DNA of 64,000 bases. It comes from Streptomyces sp. 6-11-2 (GTDB lineage: Bacteria; Actinomycetota; Actinomycetes; Streptomycetales; Streptomycetaceae). The position numbers were made by a program, and so were the translations under genes. Positions 25,131 to 34,489 of this stretch are shown here, piece after piece; the stretch's first letter is position 1; each line of letters starts with the position of its first letter. The stretch spans positions 7,316,001 through 7,380,000 of the forward strand of contig NZ_BJOR01000001.1 in assembly GCF_006540305.1 (NCBI RefSeq), written 5' to 3'. The notes beneath the pieces are model-generated. The model was not told the DNA's origin. It made no database searches and saw only the letters and a program-made list of their open reading frames with translations.

Positions 25131-26783
25131 ATGCGCTTCCATCGGTATCGATATCGGCCCCGGGTGTGGGCGGCCGCGGCCCTGGTGGCCGCCGCGAGCC
25201 TGATCACGCCCTCGCTCACCGCGCAGGCGGGCGCCGCCGACGGACAGGTCGTCGCCGCGCAGGTGCAAGCCGGCGGCGAGGACGACGGCGCGGACTGCGC
25301 GGTGCCCAACCCGGGCTCTCCGACGTCCAGTTCCATGCTTCCCGATCCCTTCAAGAGGCTGAACGGTACGCGCATCTCGGCCACCTCCGACTGGCGGTGC
25401 CGCCGGGCGGAGATCAGAGATCTGGCGCAGAGATCCGTCTACGGCCAGAAGCCCGCGAGACCCGCCAGTGTCACGGGCACGGTGTCGGCGAGCAGCATCA
25501 CGGTGAACGTGTCGGACCAGGGCAGGAACGCGAGCTTCTCGGCGAGCGTGAGCCTGCCGAGCGGTTCGGGACCCTTCCCCGCCGTCATCGTGCTGGGCGG
25601 GCTCGGCGCGGACACCGCCACCATCAAGGCCTCCGGTGTCGCCGTCATCAACTACGACCCCTACTCGGTGGGGAAGGAAGGCACCGCGCGGAACAACAAG
25701 CAGGGCGCCTTCTACAGCGTGTACGGCTCGTCCAGCAGCACGGGCCTGCTGATGGCCTGGTCCTGGGGCGTCAGCCGCATCATCGACGTCATCGAGCAGT
25801 CGAGCGGCAACATCCTCAAGGCGAGCGCGACCGGCGTCACGGGATGCTCTCGGTTCGGCAAGGGTGCCATCGTGGCCGGGGCGTTCGACCAGCGCGTCGC
25901 GCTGACCATGCCGATCGAGTCCGGGAGCGGCGGCGTCCCCGTCCTCCGCGGTATTCCGGGGGAGAACGGCGCCCAGCCGCTGAGCAGCGCCTACTCGGAA
26001 CAGCCCTGGCTGGGCGACGCGTTCAGCTCCTACACGGGCAACCCGAACTCCCTGCCGGTGGACACCCACGAGATCCTGGGCATGGTCGCGCCGCGCGGGC
26101 TGTTCGTCATGGAGAACCCGTACGTCGACTGGCTGGCCGCCAGGTCGGGCAGCGTGGCGGCGCTGGGCGCGGCCGAGGTCTACAAGGCGCTCGGCGCGGG
26201 GAGCAACATCAGCTACTGGTCCGACGTCCAGGACGGGACCCATTGCGCCGTCAGGTCCGAGTGGAAGACGCCGTTGCAGCAGAACATCCAGAAGTTCCTG
26301 CTGGGCACGGGAAGCAGCTCCGGCGTGTTCAGGATCGCCCCCAGCAAGTCCGGCAACCTGTCCACGTGGCGGGACTGGCAGACACCGACCCTGACCGACG
26401 GGGGAGGTGGCAACGGCGGTGACCCGGGCGGCGGCACGGGAGGCGACCCGGGTGGTGACCCGGGTGGCGGTGGCACCAACGGCACCTGCACCGCCGGCTA
26501 CCGTAACGTCAACAGCTGGCCCGGTGGCTTCCAGGGCGAGGTGACGATCCGCAACAACGGCACCAGCACGCTGAACGGCTGGACCGTCGGCATGAGTCTG
26601 GCCTCCGGTCAGTCGATCAGCAGTCTCTGGGACGGGGTGAACACCGGGACCAGCGGATCCGTCACGGTGCACAACAGCTCGTACAACGGCACCCTCGCGG
26701 CCAACGGCACCGCCACCTTCGGCTTCACCGCCACCGGCAACTCCAGCCCGGCACCCGCAAATCTCACCTGCAAGAGCCCCTGA
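25131..26783 (+). CDS. Secreted glucuronoyl esterase (CE15) with CBM2
   Basis: About 550 residues. A signal peptide covers roughly residues 1-36 (ending TAQAGAADG). The catalytic domain follows, with nucleophile motif GCSRFGKGA (Ser240), GGLGADTATIKASGVAVINY and the catalytic His371 in DGTHCAVRSEW, matching CE15 enzymes that cut ester links between lignin and glucuronic acid of xylan. A Gly/Asp/Pro linker near 424-447 leads to a C-terminal family 2 carbohydrate-binding module (YRNVNSWPGGFQGEVTIRNN) that binds cellulose or xylan. The ATG at 25131 has GGAGG upstream. The CebR-type box upstream fits a role in plant biomass breakdown. Confidence 0.93.
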   Translation: MRFHRYRYRPRVWAAAALVAAASLITPSLTAQAGAADGQVVAAQVQAGGEDDGADCAVPNPGSPTSSSMLPDPFKRLNGTRISATSDWRCRRAEIRDLAQRSVYGQKPARPASVTGTVSASSITVNVSDQGRNASFSASVSLPSGSGPFPAVIVLGGLGADTATIKASGVAVINYDPYSVGKEGTARNNKQGAFYSVYGSSSSTGLLMAWSWGVSRIIDVIEQSSGNILKASATGVTGCSRFGKGAIVAGAFDQRVALTMPIESGSGGVPVLRGIPGENGAQPLSSAYSEQPWLGDAFSSYTGNPNSLPVDTHEILGMVAPRGLFVMENPYVDWLAARSGSVAALGAAEVYKALGAGSNISYWSDVQDGTHCAVRSEWKTPLQQNIQKFLLGTGSSSGVFRIAPSKSGNLSTWRDWQTPTLTDGGGGNGGDPGGGTGGDPGGDPGGGGTNGTCTAGYRNVNSWPGGFQGEVTIRNNGTSTLNGWTVGMSLASGQSISSLWDGVNTGTSGSVTVHNSSYNGTLAANGTATFGFTATGNSSPAPANLTCKSP

Positions 26784-27616
26784 ATCCCGCTGTGTTCTGA
26801 TGCAGGAGTACCACCGGGTCAGCCGGTACCTGGACGGCACCGGCTGACCCGATCCAAAGCCCTCTGCGGGGGTGCCCATCGTGGCAAACCGGCACCCACG
26901 CACTTCCTCCGGAGAAGCCGCACGCGGATCGACTGCCACATCCCCCGGAGAGGATGGGCGGCCCACCGGTTGGATATTCACATCCAATCCTCCGGGTCAG
27001 GGCACCGGCAAGGGGTTTCTGGAGGCGTCACTCCAACAGGGGACCGCGACGGTTTCAATCATTCCCGGCGTACCGCCCACTGGGATTCCCTAGGTCGCAC
27101 GCCTCAACGGTGTCTTGCTTTGTGAGACAAGCGAGTTGATCGCGGCCGTTCGACGCGGCGGCGGCAGCGCCCGGTCGGGCGGCGCCGACCCTCCCCGTAC
27201 GAGGGTGCGGCCCCTGGCGGGCCAGGCAGAAGATTACTCCATACGGGTGATTACGATGAATGACCTCTTGTCACTCGATCGGACGTGTGGGTCACTGAAA
27301 GTGCGATACCGGCGGGCTGCCCATCCCCGTGCCAGAAGGACGTTGAGACAGGCAGCTGTTGGCCGGTTTTCTCCATGCCCAGGGAGACGGCGCAGGTTGC
27401 TGTGCGCCCGGCCGTGCGTGCCGGCGCGAGAGTCCGTTCGTTCCCTCCGGGCCCAGAAGCACTCCTGAGCCGTGTTCTTCCACGCCTGAAGCAGCCCGAA
27501 AGGGCTGACGGCGCTCTGCGCCGGCGGTGGTCCCGCTTCTCGGCGGCGGCGCGGACGGTGACTGGCCACTCCGCTGGTTCCTCGCATGTCCCCACCAGAG
27601 ACGAAGGAGTGTCCCC
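26784..27616. other. Long gene-free region before the TIG genes
   Basis: An 833-base stretch with no supported gene; the short frames have Cys/Arg/Pro-rich, unbiased composition. It contains the esterase terminator (26816-26850), a small TTGGAT/ATCCAA hairpin at 26970-26987, and a locally AT-richer section at 27230-27300. It must carry the promoter for the first TIG gene and could hold a long leader or small RNA, but no family was recognised. Confidence 0.5.
26816..26850 (+). terminator. Terminator after the glucuronoyl esterase gene
   Basis: Perfect 12-base arms GGGTCAGCCGGT and ACCGGCTGACCC with an 11-base loop, 33 bases after the stop codon, without a clear U-tract. Confidence 0.7.
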
Positions 27617-28363
27617 ATGCCCATTTCTCCGAATCAGGGTTCCACCGGCGGAGGCACGCTGGTGACCATCACCGGTACCAACCTCTCCAACACCAGCGCG
27701 GTGCTGTTCGGCACCAAGCCCGCCACGAGCGTCACCAACGTCTCACCGACCCAGGTCACCGCGGTCTCCCCCTCGGGAGCGGGCTCGGTCGGAGTCACCC
27801 TGACCACCCCGGGCGGGACGAGCAACCCGGTGTCGTTCTTCTACGTCGGCGCCCCGTTCAAGTCCTCCCTGAGCACCAGCTCGGGGCCGCTGGCCGGCGG
27901 CAACACCATCAGCGTCAACGGCACCGGCCTGTCGACCGCGACCAGCGTGTCCTTCGGCGGCAACACCGCCACCCCCACGGTGAACTCCGACAGCTCCATC
28001 AGCGTCGCCGTGCCGGCGGGCACGTCTGCCGGGCCGGTGTCGGTGACCGTGACGACCGCGGGCGGCAGCAACAACGGCCTGTCCTACACCTACATCGACG
28101 ACCCCACGATCGTGACCGTCAACCCGACCTCGGGTCCGGCCTCCGGCGGCACGGCGGTGACCATCACGGGCACCAACCTCGACACCGCCAGCTCGGTCAC
28201 CTTCGACGGCACCGCCGCGCCGTTCTCGGTCATCAGCGCCACCACCTTGTCGGCGGTCACGCCGCCCGGCACGGCCGGTGCGGTCGACGTCGTGGTCACC
28301 AACCCTGCCGGGTCCGCCACGGCCGCCGGCGGATTCACCTACGTCACCGGCCCCGGCATCTGA
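27617..28363 (+). CDS. Tandem IPT/TIG-domain protein, three repeats
   Basis: About 248 residues consisting almost wholly of three immunoglobulin-like IPT/TIG units, starting near residues 2, 86 and 168, each with SPNQGSTGGGTLVTITGTNL-type opening and a TTPGGTSNP-like end. There is no signal peptide, lipobox or membrane segment. The ATG at 27617 has AAGGAG seven bases upstream, so a missed N-terminal signal is unlikely. It resembles the next gene, with which it probably shares origin by duplication. TIG units usually mediate binding outside cells; how this one would leave the cell, or whether it does, is unknown. Confidence 0.87.
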   Translation: MPISPNQGSTGGGTLVTITGTNLSNTSAVLFGTKPATSVTNVSPTQVTAVSPSGAGSVGVTLTTPGGTSNPVSFFYVGAPFKSSLSTSSGPLAGGNTISVNGTGLSTATSVSFGGNTATPTVNSDSSISVAVPAGTSAGPVSVTVTTAGGSNNGLSYTYIDDPTIVTVNPTSGPASGGTAVTITGTNLDTASSVTFDGTAAPFSVISATTLSAVTPPGTAGAVDVVVTNPAGSATAAGGFTYVTGPGI

Positions 28364-28521
28364 TCCAGCAGCCCCGTACCGGGGATGCACACGGCACCCG
28401 TCCGAACGCGGTCCCCTCCTCCGCTCGGACGGGTGTCACACGCTCCGGCCGTCGTCGCCCGAGCCGGTCCGCCGCAGATCCGCCGTAGATCCGCCGTCGT
28501 GTTGCCTGAAGGAGTACAGCC

Positions 28522-29544
28522 ATGGCTGCCCCCACCGTCTCCTCGATCAGCCCCAACCAGGGGCCGTCCTCAGGCGGGAACATCGTCACCGTGACCGGTA
28601 CCGGCTTCAGCAGCACGACAGCCGTTCAGTTCGGCGGCAGAGCCGCCACCTCGTTCACCGTCCTCAGCAGCACACAGCTCACGGCGGTGCCCCCTGCCGG
28701 CACCGGTGCGGTCAACGTCACCGTCACCACCAGCCAGGGCACCAGCACCCAGACGGCCACGTACACCTACGTCGCCGCCCCCGCCGTATCAGGTGTGACG
28801 CCCAGTCAGGGACCCGTCTCCGGGGGCACTACGGTGACGCTGACGGGCACCAACCTGTCGGGGGCGACGGCGGTGTTCTTCGACGCAGTCGCGGCGACGT
28901 CGTTCACCGTCCTCGCCGCCACGAGGATCATCGCGGTGACGCCCGCTCATGCGGCGGGTGCGGCGGCGGTCACGGTGACCACTGCGGGCGGCACCAGCAA
29001 CCCCGACGACCCCAGCGCGTACTTCTACTACGCCCCGGTGCCGTCGCTGACCGACATCGAGCCCCCCGCCGGATCCTCGGCCGGCGGCGCCGCGGCGACC
29101 TTGACCGGCACCGGACTTCTCAACGCGACGGCGGTGCGCTTCGACATGGTGGCGGCATCGTTCACCGTCGTCTCCGCCACTCAGATCACCGTGGTGACGC
29201 CTGCTCACGCGGCCGGTGCGGCGGCGGTCACGGTGACCACCCCCGGCGGCACCAGCAATCCTCTCGGCTACGTCTACCTCGACGCCCCCACCCTGACCTC
29301 CGTGACCCCCGACCAGGGGCCGACGTACGCGGGCGCCGTCGTCACGCTCACCGGCACGAACCTCATCGCCACGACCGGCGTGGAGTTCGGCGGCGTTCTC
29401 GCGGCGTTCACCGTGCTCTCCCCGACCAGTGTCACGGCTGTCGCGCCCGCGGGTGCCGCCGGAGCGGTCACCATCACGGTGACCACTCCCGGCGGCGTCA
29501 GCAACGGGCTCGCCTACACCCGGATCGCGGGCCCCGCGATCTGA
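28522..29544 (+). CDS. Tandem IPT/TIG-domain protein, four repeats
   Basis: About 340 residues, four IPT/TIG units starting near residues 3, 88, 175 and 256, each with the SPNQGPSSGGNIVTVTGTGF-type opening. No signal peptide or membrane anchor. The ATG at 28522 has AAGGAG about nine bases upstream. Units two and three share a nearly identical coding stretch (about 28939-29010 and 29193-29264), a sign of recent internal duplication. It follows the three-repeat paralogue by 158 bases and precedes a secreted collagen-like protein. Function is unknown; an adhesive or structural role is inferred from domain type. Confidence 0.87.
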   Translation: MAAPTVSSISPNQGPSSGGNIVTVTGTGFSSTTAVQFGGRAATSFTVLSSTQLTAVPPAGTGAVNVTVTTSQGTSTQTATYTYVAAPAVSGVTPSQGPVSGGTTVTLTGTNLSGATAVFFDAVAATSFTVLAATRIIAVTPAHAAGAAAVTVTTAGGTSNPDDPSAYFYYAPVPSLTDIEPPAGSSAGGAAATLTGTGLLNATAVRFDMVAASFTVVSATQITVVTPAHAAGAAAVTVTTPGGTSNPLGYVYLDAPTLTSVTPDQGPTYAGAVVTLTGTNLIATTGVEFGGVLAAFTVLSPTSVTAVAPAGAAGAVTITVTTPGGVSNGLAYTRIAGPAI

Positions 29545-29736
29545 CTTGTGAGGCCGGCCCGACTGCGCGCCAGCCACCCCCTACGCCAACTCGTCGGTAA
29601 ACCGGTGAGGTTGAAAACAGCTTACCGCCCGATGGGATTTTTTTCGTGTCATAGCAGTCTTATGAGCTGATTATGCGCTTTTCTCTTCACGTCTCCCTTC
29701 ATCACAGGCGAAAAGCGAAAGGCGTGGTGTCTCTTG
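29545..29736. other. AT-rich promoter/leader of the collagen-like gene
   Basis: About 190 bases with unusually low GC for this genome, including a run of seven T at 29638-29644 and a weak CGGTAA/TTACCG dyad (29595-29627) just before it. The dyad plus T-run could end transcription from the TIG gene. No known riboswitch pattern was recognised. Confidence 0.4.
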
Positions 29737-31446
29737 ATGCGAAGGCTTACCTTTCTGTCGCTGGCCCTGGGGGCGGTGAGCCTCGGTCTGGCATGTGAGC
29801 TGCAAGGGTCCGTGGCGGTGGCTGCTCCGGGGCTGACGGACACGGTGCGTTCGGATGTCGCTGCCACACACGTGGAACGGAACGTGTTCGGGGCGGCGAT
29901 TTCCGGGACCGTTACGGCCAGGACGAGATTGAGCATCCGCGCCCGACCGACGAGCAGGTCCGCCGAACTGGGCAGCTATCCCAGCGGCGCGCGGATCAGC
30001 GTCTGGTGCCAGGCCCTGGGCGAGAGCGTCGACGGAGACCCGGAGTGGTACCGGCTCGCGAACCGCTCGGGCTGGGTGGCCGCCCGCTACGTCAGCGTCT
30101 CGAGCACCGTCCCGTCGTGCGGGCAGCCCGGGCCCCAAGGCCCGCAGGGCACGACGGGCACGACGGGTGCGACGGGTGCGACGGGTGCGACGGGGCCGCA
30201 GGGCGCGACGGGTGCGACCGGCCCCCAGGGCACGAACGGCACTAACGGGCCGCAAGGTGACACGGGTGCCACCGGGCCTGCCGGCCCGCAGGGCACGACG
30301 GGTGCGACGGGTGCGACCGGCCCCCAGGGCACGAACGGCACTAACGGGCCTCAGGGCGACACAGGCGCTACTGGGTCGCAGGGTGCTAACGGCCCGCAGG
30401 GTGACACGGGTGCCGCTGGCCCTCAGGGTGATACCGGTGCGACCGGTCCGCAGGGTGTTACGGGTGTTACGGGTGCTACGGGCGCGACCGGGCCTCAGGG
30501 CGACACAGGCGCTACTGGGCCGCAGGGTGCTAACGGCCCGCAGGGTGACACGGGTGCCGCTGGCCCTCAGGGTGACACCGGTGCGACCGGTCCGCAGGGT
30601 GATACGGGGGCTACGGGCGCGACGGGACCCCAGGGGGACTCGGGTGCGACCGGCCCTCAGGGCGGCACAGGCGCTACTGGGCCGCAGGGCGACACGGGTG
30701 CGACCGGCGCTCAGGGGGCCACCGGCCCTCAGGGTGACACGGGCACCACTGGCCCTCAGGGTGACACGGGTGCGACCGGGCCCCAGGGCGACACAGGTGC
30801 TACTGGGCCGCAGGGCGCCGCTGGCTCTCAGGGTGATACCGGTGCAACCGGTCCTCAGGGTGACACCGGTGCAACGGGTCCTCAGGGTGACACGGGTGCG
30901 ACTGGGCCGCAGGGTGACACGGGCGCTACCGGTCCGCAGGGTGCTAATGGCCCTCAGGGTGACACCGGTACAACCGGGCCGCAGGGCGACACGGGTGCCA
31001 CCGGCGCTCAGGGGGCCACCGGGCCGCAGGGCGACACAGGCGCTACTGGGCCCCAGGGCGACACGGGCGCTACGGGCCCCCAGGGTGTTACGGGTGCGAC
31101 TGGCCCGCAGGGTGACACGGGCGCTACCGGCCCGCAGGGTGCGGCCGGGCCGCAGGGCGACACGGGCGCTTCAGGCGCGCAGGGTGCCTCGGGCGTCGCC
31201 GACATCACTCCGGCCGTCGGAGACAGCGTGACGCTGACACCGGGGCAGACGCTCGCTTTGGTCGCTGTGTGCCCGGCCGGTCAGCATGCGGTCAGCGGGG
31301 GCTGGGTCGGGGGCGACGAGGTCATCCCCGTGAACAGCTACCGGAGCACGAGCACGAACCCCGATGACAGCTGGACCGTGAACTTCCACAACACCTCCGC
31401 CACCCAGAACTACTCCGTCACTCCGATCGCCTATTGCGCACCGTGA
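29737..31446 (+). CDS. Secreted SH3-domain and collagen-like repeat protein
   Basis: About 569 residues. A signal peptide ([18 protein letters not shown], cleavage near AVAA/PG at 30) precedes a bacterial SH3-like domain at about 58-122 ([38 protein letters not shown]). Residues 129-486 are uninterrupted Gly-X-Y triplets, mostly [13 protein letters not shown] units, about 119 triplets. The C-terminal 80 residues ([19 protein letters not shown]) form a small Cys-containing domain that may help trimerise the helix. The ATG at 29737 follows a TTG at 29734; no strong ribosome site is seen. It likely forms an extracellular triple-helical rod. Confidence 0.88.
   Translation: MRRLTFLSLALGAVSLGLACELQGSVAVAAPGLTDTVRSDVAATHVERNVFGAAISGTVTARTRLSIRARPTSRSAELGSYPSGARISVWCQALGESVDGDPEWYRLANRSGWVAARYVSVSSTVPSCGQPGPQGPQGTTGTTGATGATGATGPQGATGATGPQGTNGTNGPQGDTGATGPAGPQGTTGATGATGPQGTNGTNGPQGDTGATGSQGANGPQGDTGAAGPQGDTGATGPQGVTGVTGATGATGPQGDTGATGPQGANGPQGDTGAAGPQGDTGATGPQGDTGATGATGPQGDSGATGPQGGTGATGPQGDTGATGAQGATGPQGDTGTTGPQGDTGATGPQGDTGATGPQGAAGSQGDTGATGPQGDTGATGPQGDTGATGPQGDTGATGPQGANGPQGDTGTTGPQGDTGATGAQGATGPQGDTGATGPQGDTGATGPQGVTGATGPQGDTGATGPQGAAGPQGDTGASGAQGASGVADITPAVGDSVTLTPGQTLALVAVCPAGQHAVSGGWVGGDEVIPVNSYRSTSTNPDDSWTVNFHNTSATQNYSVTPIAYCAP
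30121..31194 (+). repeat. Collagen-coding DNA repeat array
   Basis: Nearly identical 27- and 36-base units encoding [15 protein letters not shown] and related triplets repeat for about 1.07 kb inside the collagen-like gene. Codon-level variation is low, so slippage or recombination can change copy number, and assembly errors are possible. Confidence 0.85.
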
Positions 31447-31535
31447 CGGCCCTGGCAAAGGGGGTGCGACAGGGCCGGGGCCTGATGCGGTACCGGCCGA
31501 GTCCGCTCGGTTCGTGACCGTGAAGTGAGCAGGTC

Positions 31536-31577
31536 CGGGGACCCCGGTCGGCCTGGCAGGGCCGGCCGGGGTCCCCG
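31536..31577 (+). terminator. Terminator after the collagen-like gene
   Basis: Perfect 12-base arms CGGGGACCCCGG and CCGGGGTCCCCG with an 18-base loop. A weaker eight-base hairpin lies at 31447-31477, directly after the stop codon. Confidence 0.65.
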
Positions 31578-31725
31578 CACGTGTGCTGCCGGAGCCCGGC
31601 CGAGTCGTCCTGGTTCGCCGCGAGGGAGCTGCTATGGCGGACGGCGCGCGAGGATGGAAGAGACGATGGATGAAGAGACACATCCAGACACATCCATACC
31701 GGCTCACAGGAGAGGAGGAGCGGGG

Positions 31726-32127
31726 ATGGTTACGGCAGCCGAGACCGTGCTCGAGCCCACCGAGCGTGTCCGGGCCCAGAAGAAGATGTCGGACGCTGGA
31801 CTGACCACGCTCGAGCCCGCGGCACGCGTGCGGGCCCAGAAGGGTCAGTACGGGAGCCAGAGCACGCGAGGGTTCACCGGGCGTACGCAAGACCGGAACA
31901 GGACCGGTGAGGCTCACCCTGACGGGGGTGTCCACCTGCGCGCTCGTATGTTCCGCGCCCCGGTTCCGATCCCGTACCTCAGCCTGGAGAACGTGCCCAC
32001 CCGGGACCTGGTCTTCTACGGAGGCCTGGGAGCCCTCGCTGTCGCGGGGGCCCTTGAGTGGCCGGTCGCCCTGGCCGTCGGAGGAGCCACCTGGCTCGTG
32101 CGCAGCAGGCGGAAGGAAGGGCGCTGA
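31726..32127 (+). CDS. Small membrane protein, unknown function
   Basis: About 133 residues. The N-terminus has two copies of a short motif, TVLEPTERVRAQKKM and TTLEPAARVRAQKGQ, then a polar stretch, then a hydrophobic hairpin (DLVFYGGLGALAVAGALEW and PVALAVGGATWLV) and a basic tail RSRRKEGR. It probably spans the membrane once or twice. The ATG at 31726 has AGGAGG seven bases upstream, favouring it over upstream starts. No family is recognised. It lies between the collagen-like gene and helR. Confidence 0.75.
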   Translation: MVTAAETVLEPTERVRAQKKMSDAGLTTLEPAARVRAQKGQYGSQSTRGFTGRTQDRNRTGEAHPDGGVHLRARMFRAPVPIPYLSLENVPTRDLVFYGGLGALAVAGALEWPVALAVGGATWLVRSRRKEGR

Positions 32128-32266
32128 GACGCGGTGGAGCCAAGTGGGGAGCGGTGCCCGGCAGCGCGAGGCTGTCGGGCGTTCCCATGATCCAGAACGG
32201 TGGGGAGGGAGGGCACGGCGGTCGGCGACACCTGTTTTTTCCCGCGCCGCTGCCGGGGTGGGTGGT

Positions 32267-32286
32267 CGCCGGCCGCCCGGCCGGCG
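32267..32286 (-). terminator. Hairpin directly after helR
   Basis: CGCCGGCC and GGCCGGCG arms with a four-base loop directly adjoin the helR stop codon on its downstream side. Confidence 0.5.
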
Positions 32287-34455
32287 TCACGGGCTCGTGA
32301 GGATGACGAGCTGCTGGGTCGCCCTGGTCATGGCGACATAGCGGTCGATCGCTCCTTCGACGCCCTCGCCGAACGTCTCCGGGTCGACGAGGACGACCAG
32401 GTCGAATTCGAGTCCCTTGGACAGCTCCGGGGTGAGCGACCGGACGCGAGCCGTGCTCGGAAAAGCCGGATCGCCGATGACGCAGGCGATCCCGTCGGCA
32501 TGCGCGGCGAGCCAGGTGTCGAGGATCGAGTGCAGGTCCGCGGTGGATCCGTGCGCGACGGGCACGCCGCTGCCGCGGACGGAGGTCGGCACGTTGGCGT
32601 CCGGGAGCACGGCCCGGATGACCGGCTCGGCTTCCGCCATGATCTCTTCCGGCGTGCGGTAGTTGATGCTCAGGGACGCCAGGTCGATCCGGTCGAGCCC
32701 GATCCGGTCGAGCCGCTCCCGCCACGACTCCGTGAACCCGCGCCTGGCCTGGGCACGGTCCCCGACGACGGTGAAGCTCCGGGACGGGCACCGCAGCAGC
32801 AGCATCTGCCACTCCGCGTCGGTCAGTTCCTGAGCCTCGTCGACGACGATGTGCGCGAACGGGCCGGCGAGCTGGTCCGGGTCGGCGGTGGACAGTTCGG
32901 ACTCGTCCACCAGGCTGACCTCGGCGTCCTCGCCGCGCAGCATCGTCACCAGGCCCTCGCCGTCGTCCCCGTCGGCCCCGGAGTCGGCCACGGCGGCGAT
33001 CAGGTTGTCCACGACCTGCGCCATGCGCTCGCGCTGCGCGGCGACGACGGCCTCGTGCCGGGCCTTGCGCCGTGACGTCTCCGGGTCACCGAGGCGCTGC
33101 CGCGCCGCGTCCAGCAGCGGCAGGTCGGACACCGTCCAGGCCCGGGCGTCCGGGCGCTGGAGCTTCTCGACGTCGCCGGGGCCGAGCCAGGGAGCGCACA
33201 GCCGCAGATAGGCGGGCACGGACCACAGGTCTCCGACGAGGTCGGCCGCTTCGAGCAGCGGCCAGGCGCGGCTGAAGGCCGTTCGCAGTTCCCTGTTCTG
33301 CCGCAGCGATCTGCGCAGCAGGTCGTCCGGGGCGTCGCCGTCGTGCTTGTCCACCAGGATGGTGAGCAGTTCCTCCCAGACCTGGTCGCGTGCCTCGTTG
33401 TGCGGGGTACCGGGGTCCGCCGCTTCGAACGCGGCGGCCCAGTCGTCGGCGGTCAGCCGGATGTCGGACCAGTGGGTGGAGACCGTCATCCCCTTGGCGG
33501 GCGGCTCCTCGTAGAACCTGACGGCCGGCTCGATCGCCTTCACCAGATCCGCGGACGACTTCAGACGGGCCACGTCCGGATCGGACTCGACCGCCGCCGT
33601 GGCCCCTTCGGCGACGAGGTCGCGCAGGGTGCAGGTCCGCACGCCCTCCTCGCCGAGGCTGGGGAGGACGTCGGCGACGTAGCCGAGGTAGGGCTGGTGC
33701 GGGCCGACGAACAGCAGGCCGCCGCGGCGGTGACCGAGGCGGGGGTCGGAGTGGAGGAGGTAGGCGGCGCGGTGCAGGGCGACGACGGTCTTCCCCGTGC
33801 CCGGACCGCCGTCGACGACGAGAGCGCCGCGGGATCCCGCGCGGATGATGGCGTCCTGGTCGGCCTGGATGGTGCCGAGCACGTCGCGCATCCGAGGCGA
33901 ACGGCTGCTGCCCAGGCTGGCGATGAACGCGGACTGGTCGTCGAGCGCGGCGTGCCCGGCGAAGTCGTCCGCGGTGAGCACCTCGTCCCAGTAGTCGCTG
34001 ATCCGGCCGCGGGTCCAGCGATACCTGCGGCGGCTCGTCAGACCCATCGGGTTGGCGTGGGTGGCTCCGAAGAACGGCTCAGCCGCGGGGGAGCGCCAGT
34101 CGAGCAGCAGCCGGCGACCCGTGCTGTCGGTGAGGCCGAGCCGGCCGACGTACACGGGCTCGGAGTGGTCCGTGCCGACCATGCGGCCGAGGCACAGGTC
34201 CAGGCCGAAGCGGCGCAGTGTGCGCAGGCGTGCGGTCAGCCGGTGGATCTCCAGGTCCCGGTCCAACGCCTGCCGGCCCGTGCCGCCGGGCGCCCTGCGT
34301 TCGGCGGTGAGGCGGTCGGACACCTCGGCGATCGACTGCTCGAGGCACTCCGCGATGGCGGCGAAGTGCTGCTCGTCGTCGGCGATCAGAGTCGGGTCGG
34401 CTTTGGAGGAGAGACGGTCGGGAAGGTCGAAAGCGCTGGTGGTAAGGGGGTTCAT
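32287..34455 (-). CDS. helR: HelR-like RNA polymerase recycling ATPase (UvrD/HelD superfamily)
   Basis: About 722 residues. Features of the HelD family: N-terminal coiled region at about 25-85 that can reach into RNA polymerase, the DWRSP motif near 119-123, Walker A GGPGTGKT at 216-223, Walker B VVDEAQELT near 537, and the C-terminal KGLEFDLVVLVDP and RYVAMTRATQQLVIL helicase motifs. Members remove stalled or drug-bound RNA polymerase; HelR displaces rifamycins from it. The ATG at 34455 begins the conserved region. A degenerate rifamycin-associated element lies 35 bases upstream, and a rifamycin-type glycosyltransferase gene precedes it, supporting the HelR assignment over a housekeeping HelD. 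Confidence 0.87.
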   Translation of the reverse strand: MNPLTTSAFDLPDRLSSKADPTLIADDEQHFAAIAECLEQSIAEVSDRLTAERRAPGGTGRQALDRDLEIHRLTARLRTLRRFGLDLCLGRMVGTDHSEPVYVGRLGLTDSTGRRLLLDWRSPAAEPFFGATHANPMGLTSRRRYRWTRGRISDYWDEVLTADDFAGHAALDDQSAFIASLGSSRSPRMRDVLGTIQADQDAIIRAGSRGALVVDGGPGTGKTVVALHRAAYLLHSDPRLGHRRGGLLFVGPHQPYLGYVADVLPSLGEEGVRTCTLRDLVAEGATAAVESDPDVARLKSSADLVKAIEPAVRFYEEPPAKGMTVSTHWSDIRLTADDWAAAFEAADPGTPHNEARDQVWEELLTILVDKHDGDAPDDLLRRSLRQNRELRTAFSRAWPLLEAADLVGDLWSVPAYLRLCAPWLGPGDVEKLQRPDARAWTVSDLPLLDAARQRLGDPETSRRKARHEAVVAAQRERMAQVVDNLIAAVADSGADGDDGEGLVTMLRGEDAEVSLVDESELSTADPDQLAGPFAHIVVDEAQELTDAEWQMLLLRCPSRSFTVVGDRAQARRGFTESWRERLDRIGLDRIDLASLSINYRTPEEIMAEAEPVIRAVLPDANVPTSVRGSGVPVAHGSTADLHSILDTWLAAHADGIACVIGDPAFPSTARVRSLTPELSKGLEFDLVVLVDPETFGEGVEGAIDRYVAMTRATQQLVILTSP

Positions 34456-34489
34456 GGTCTTCGGTTCCGATCTGGGGTCGCTTGCGACC

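Noticed and set aside
27285..27665. 126-residue plus-strand frame before the first TIG gene
   Set aside because: Composition is Arg/Pro/Cys-rich without codon bias and it overlaps the well-supported TIG start.
29638..29644. T-run as part of a classical intrinsic terminator or riboswitch expression platform
   Set aside because: The preceding dyad has only six pairs and a 21-base loop; no known riboswitch motif could be matched.
30121..31194. Regular repeats resembling a CRISPR array or satellite
   Set aside because: The repeats are in frame, code for perfect Gly-X-Y triplets and lack unique spacers; they belong to the collagen-like gene.
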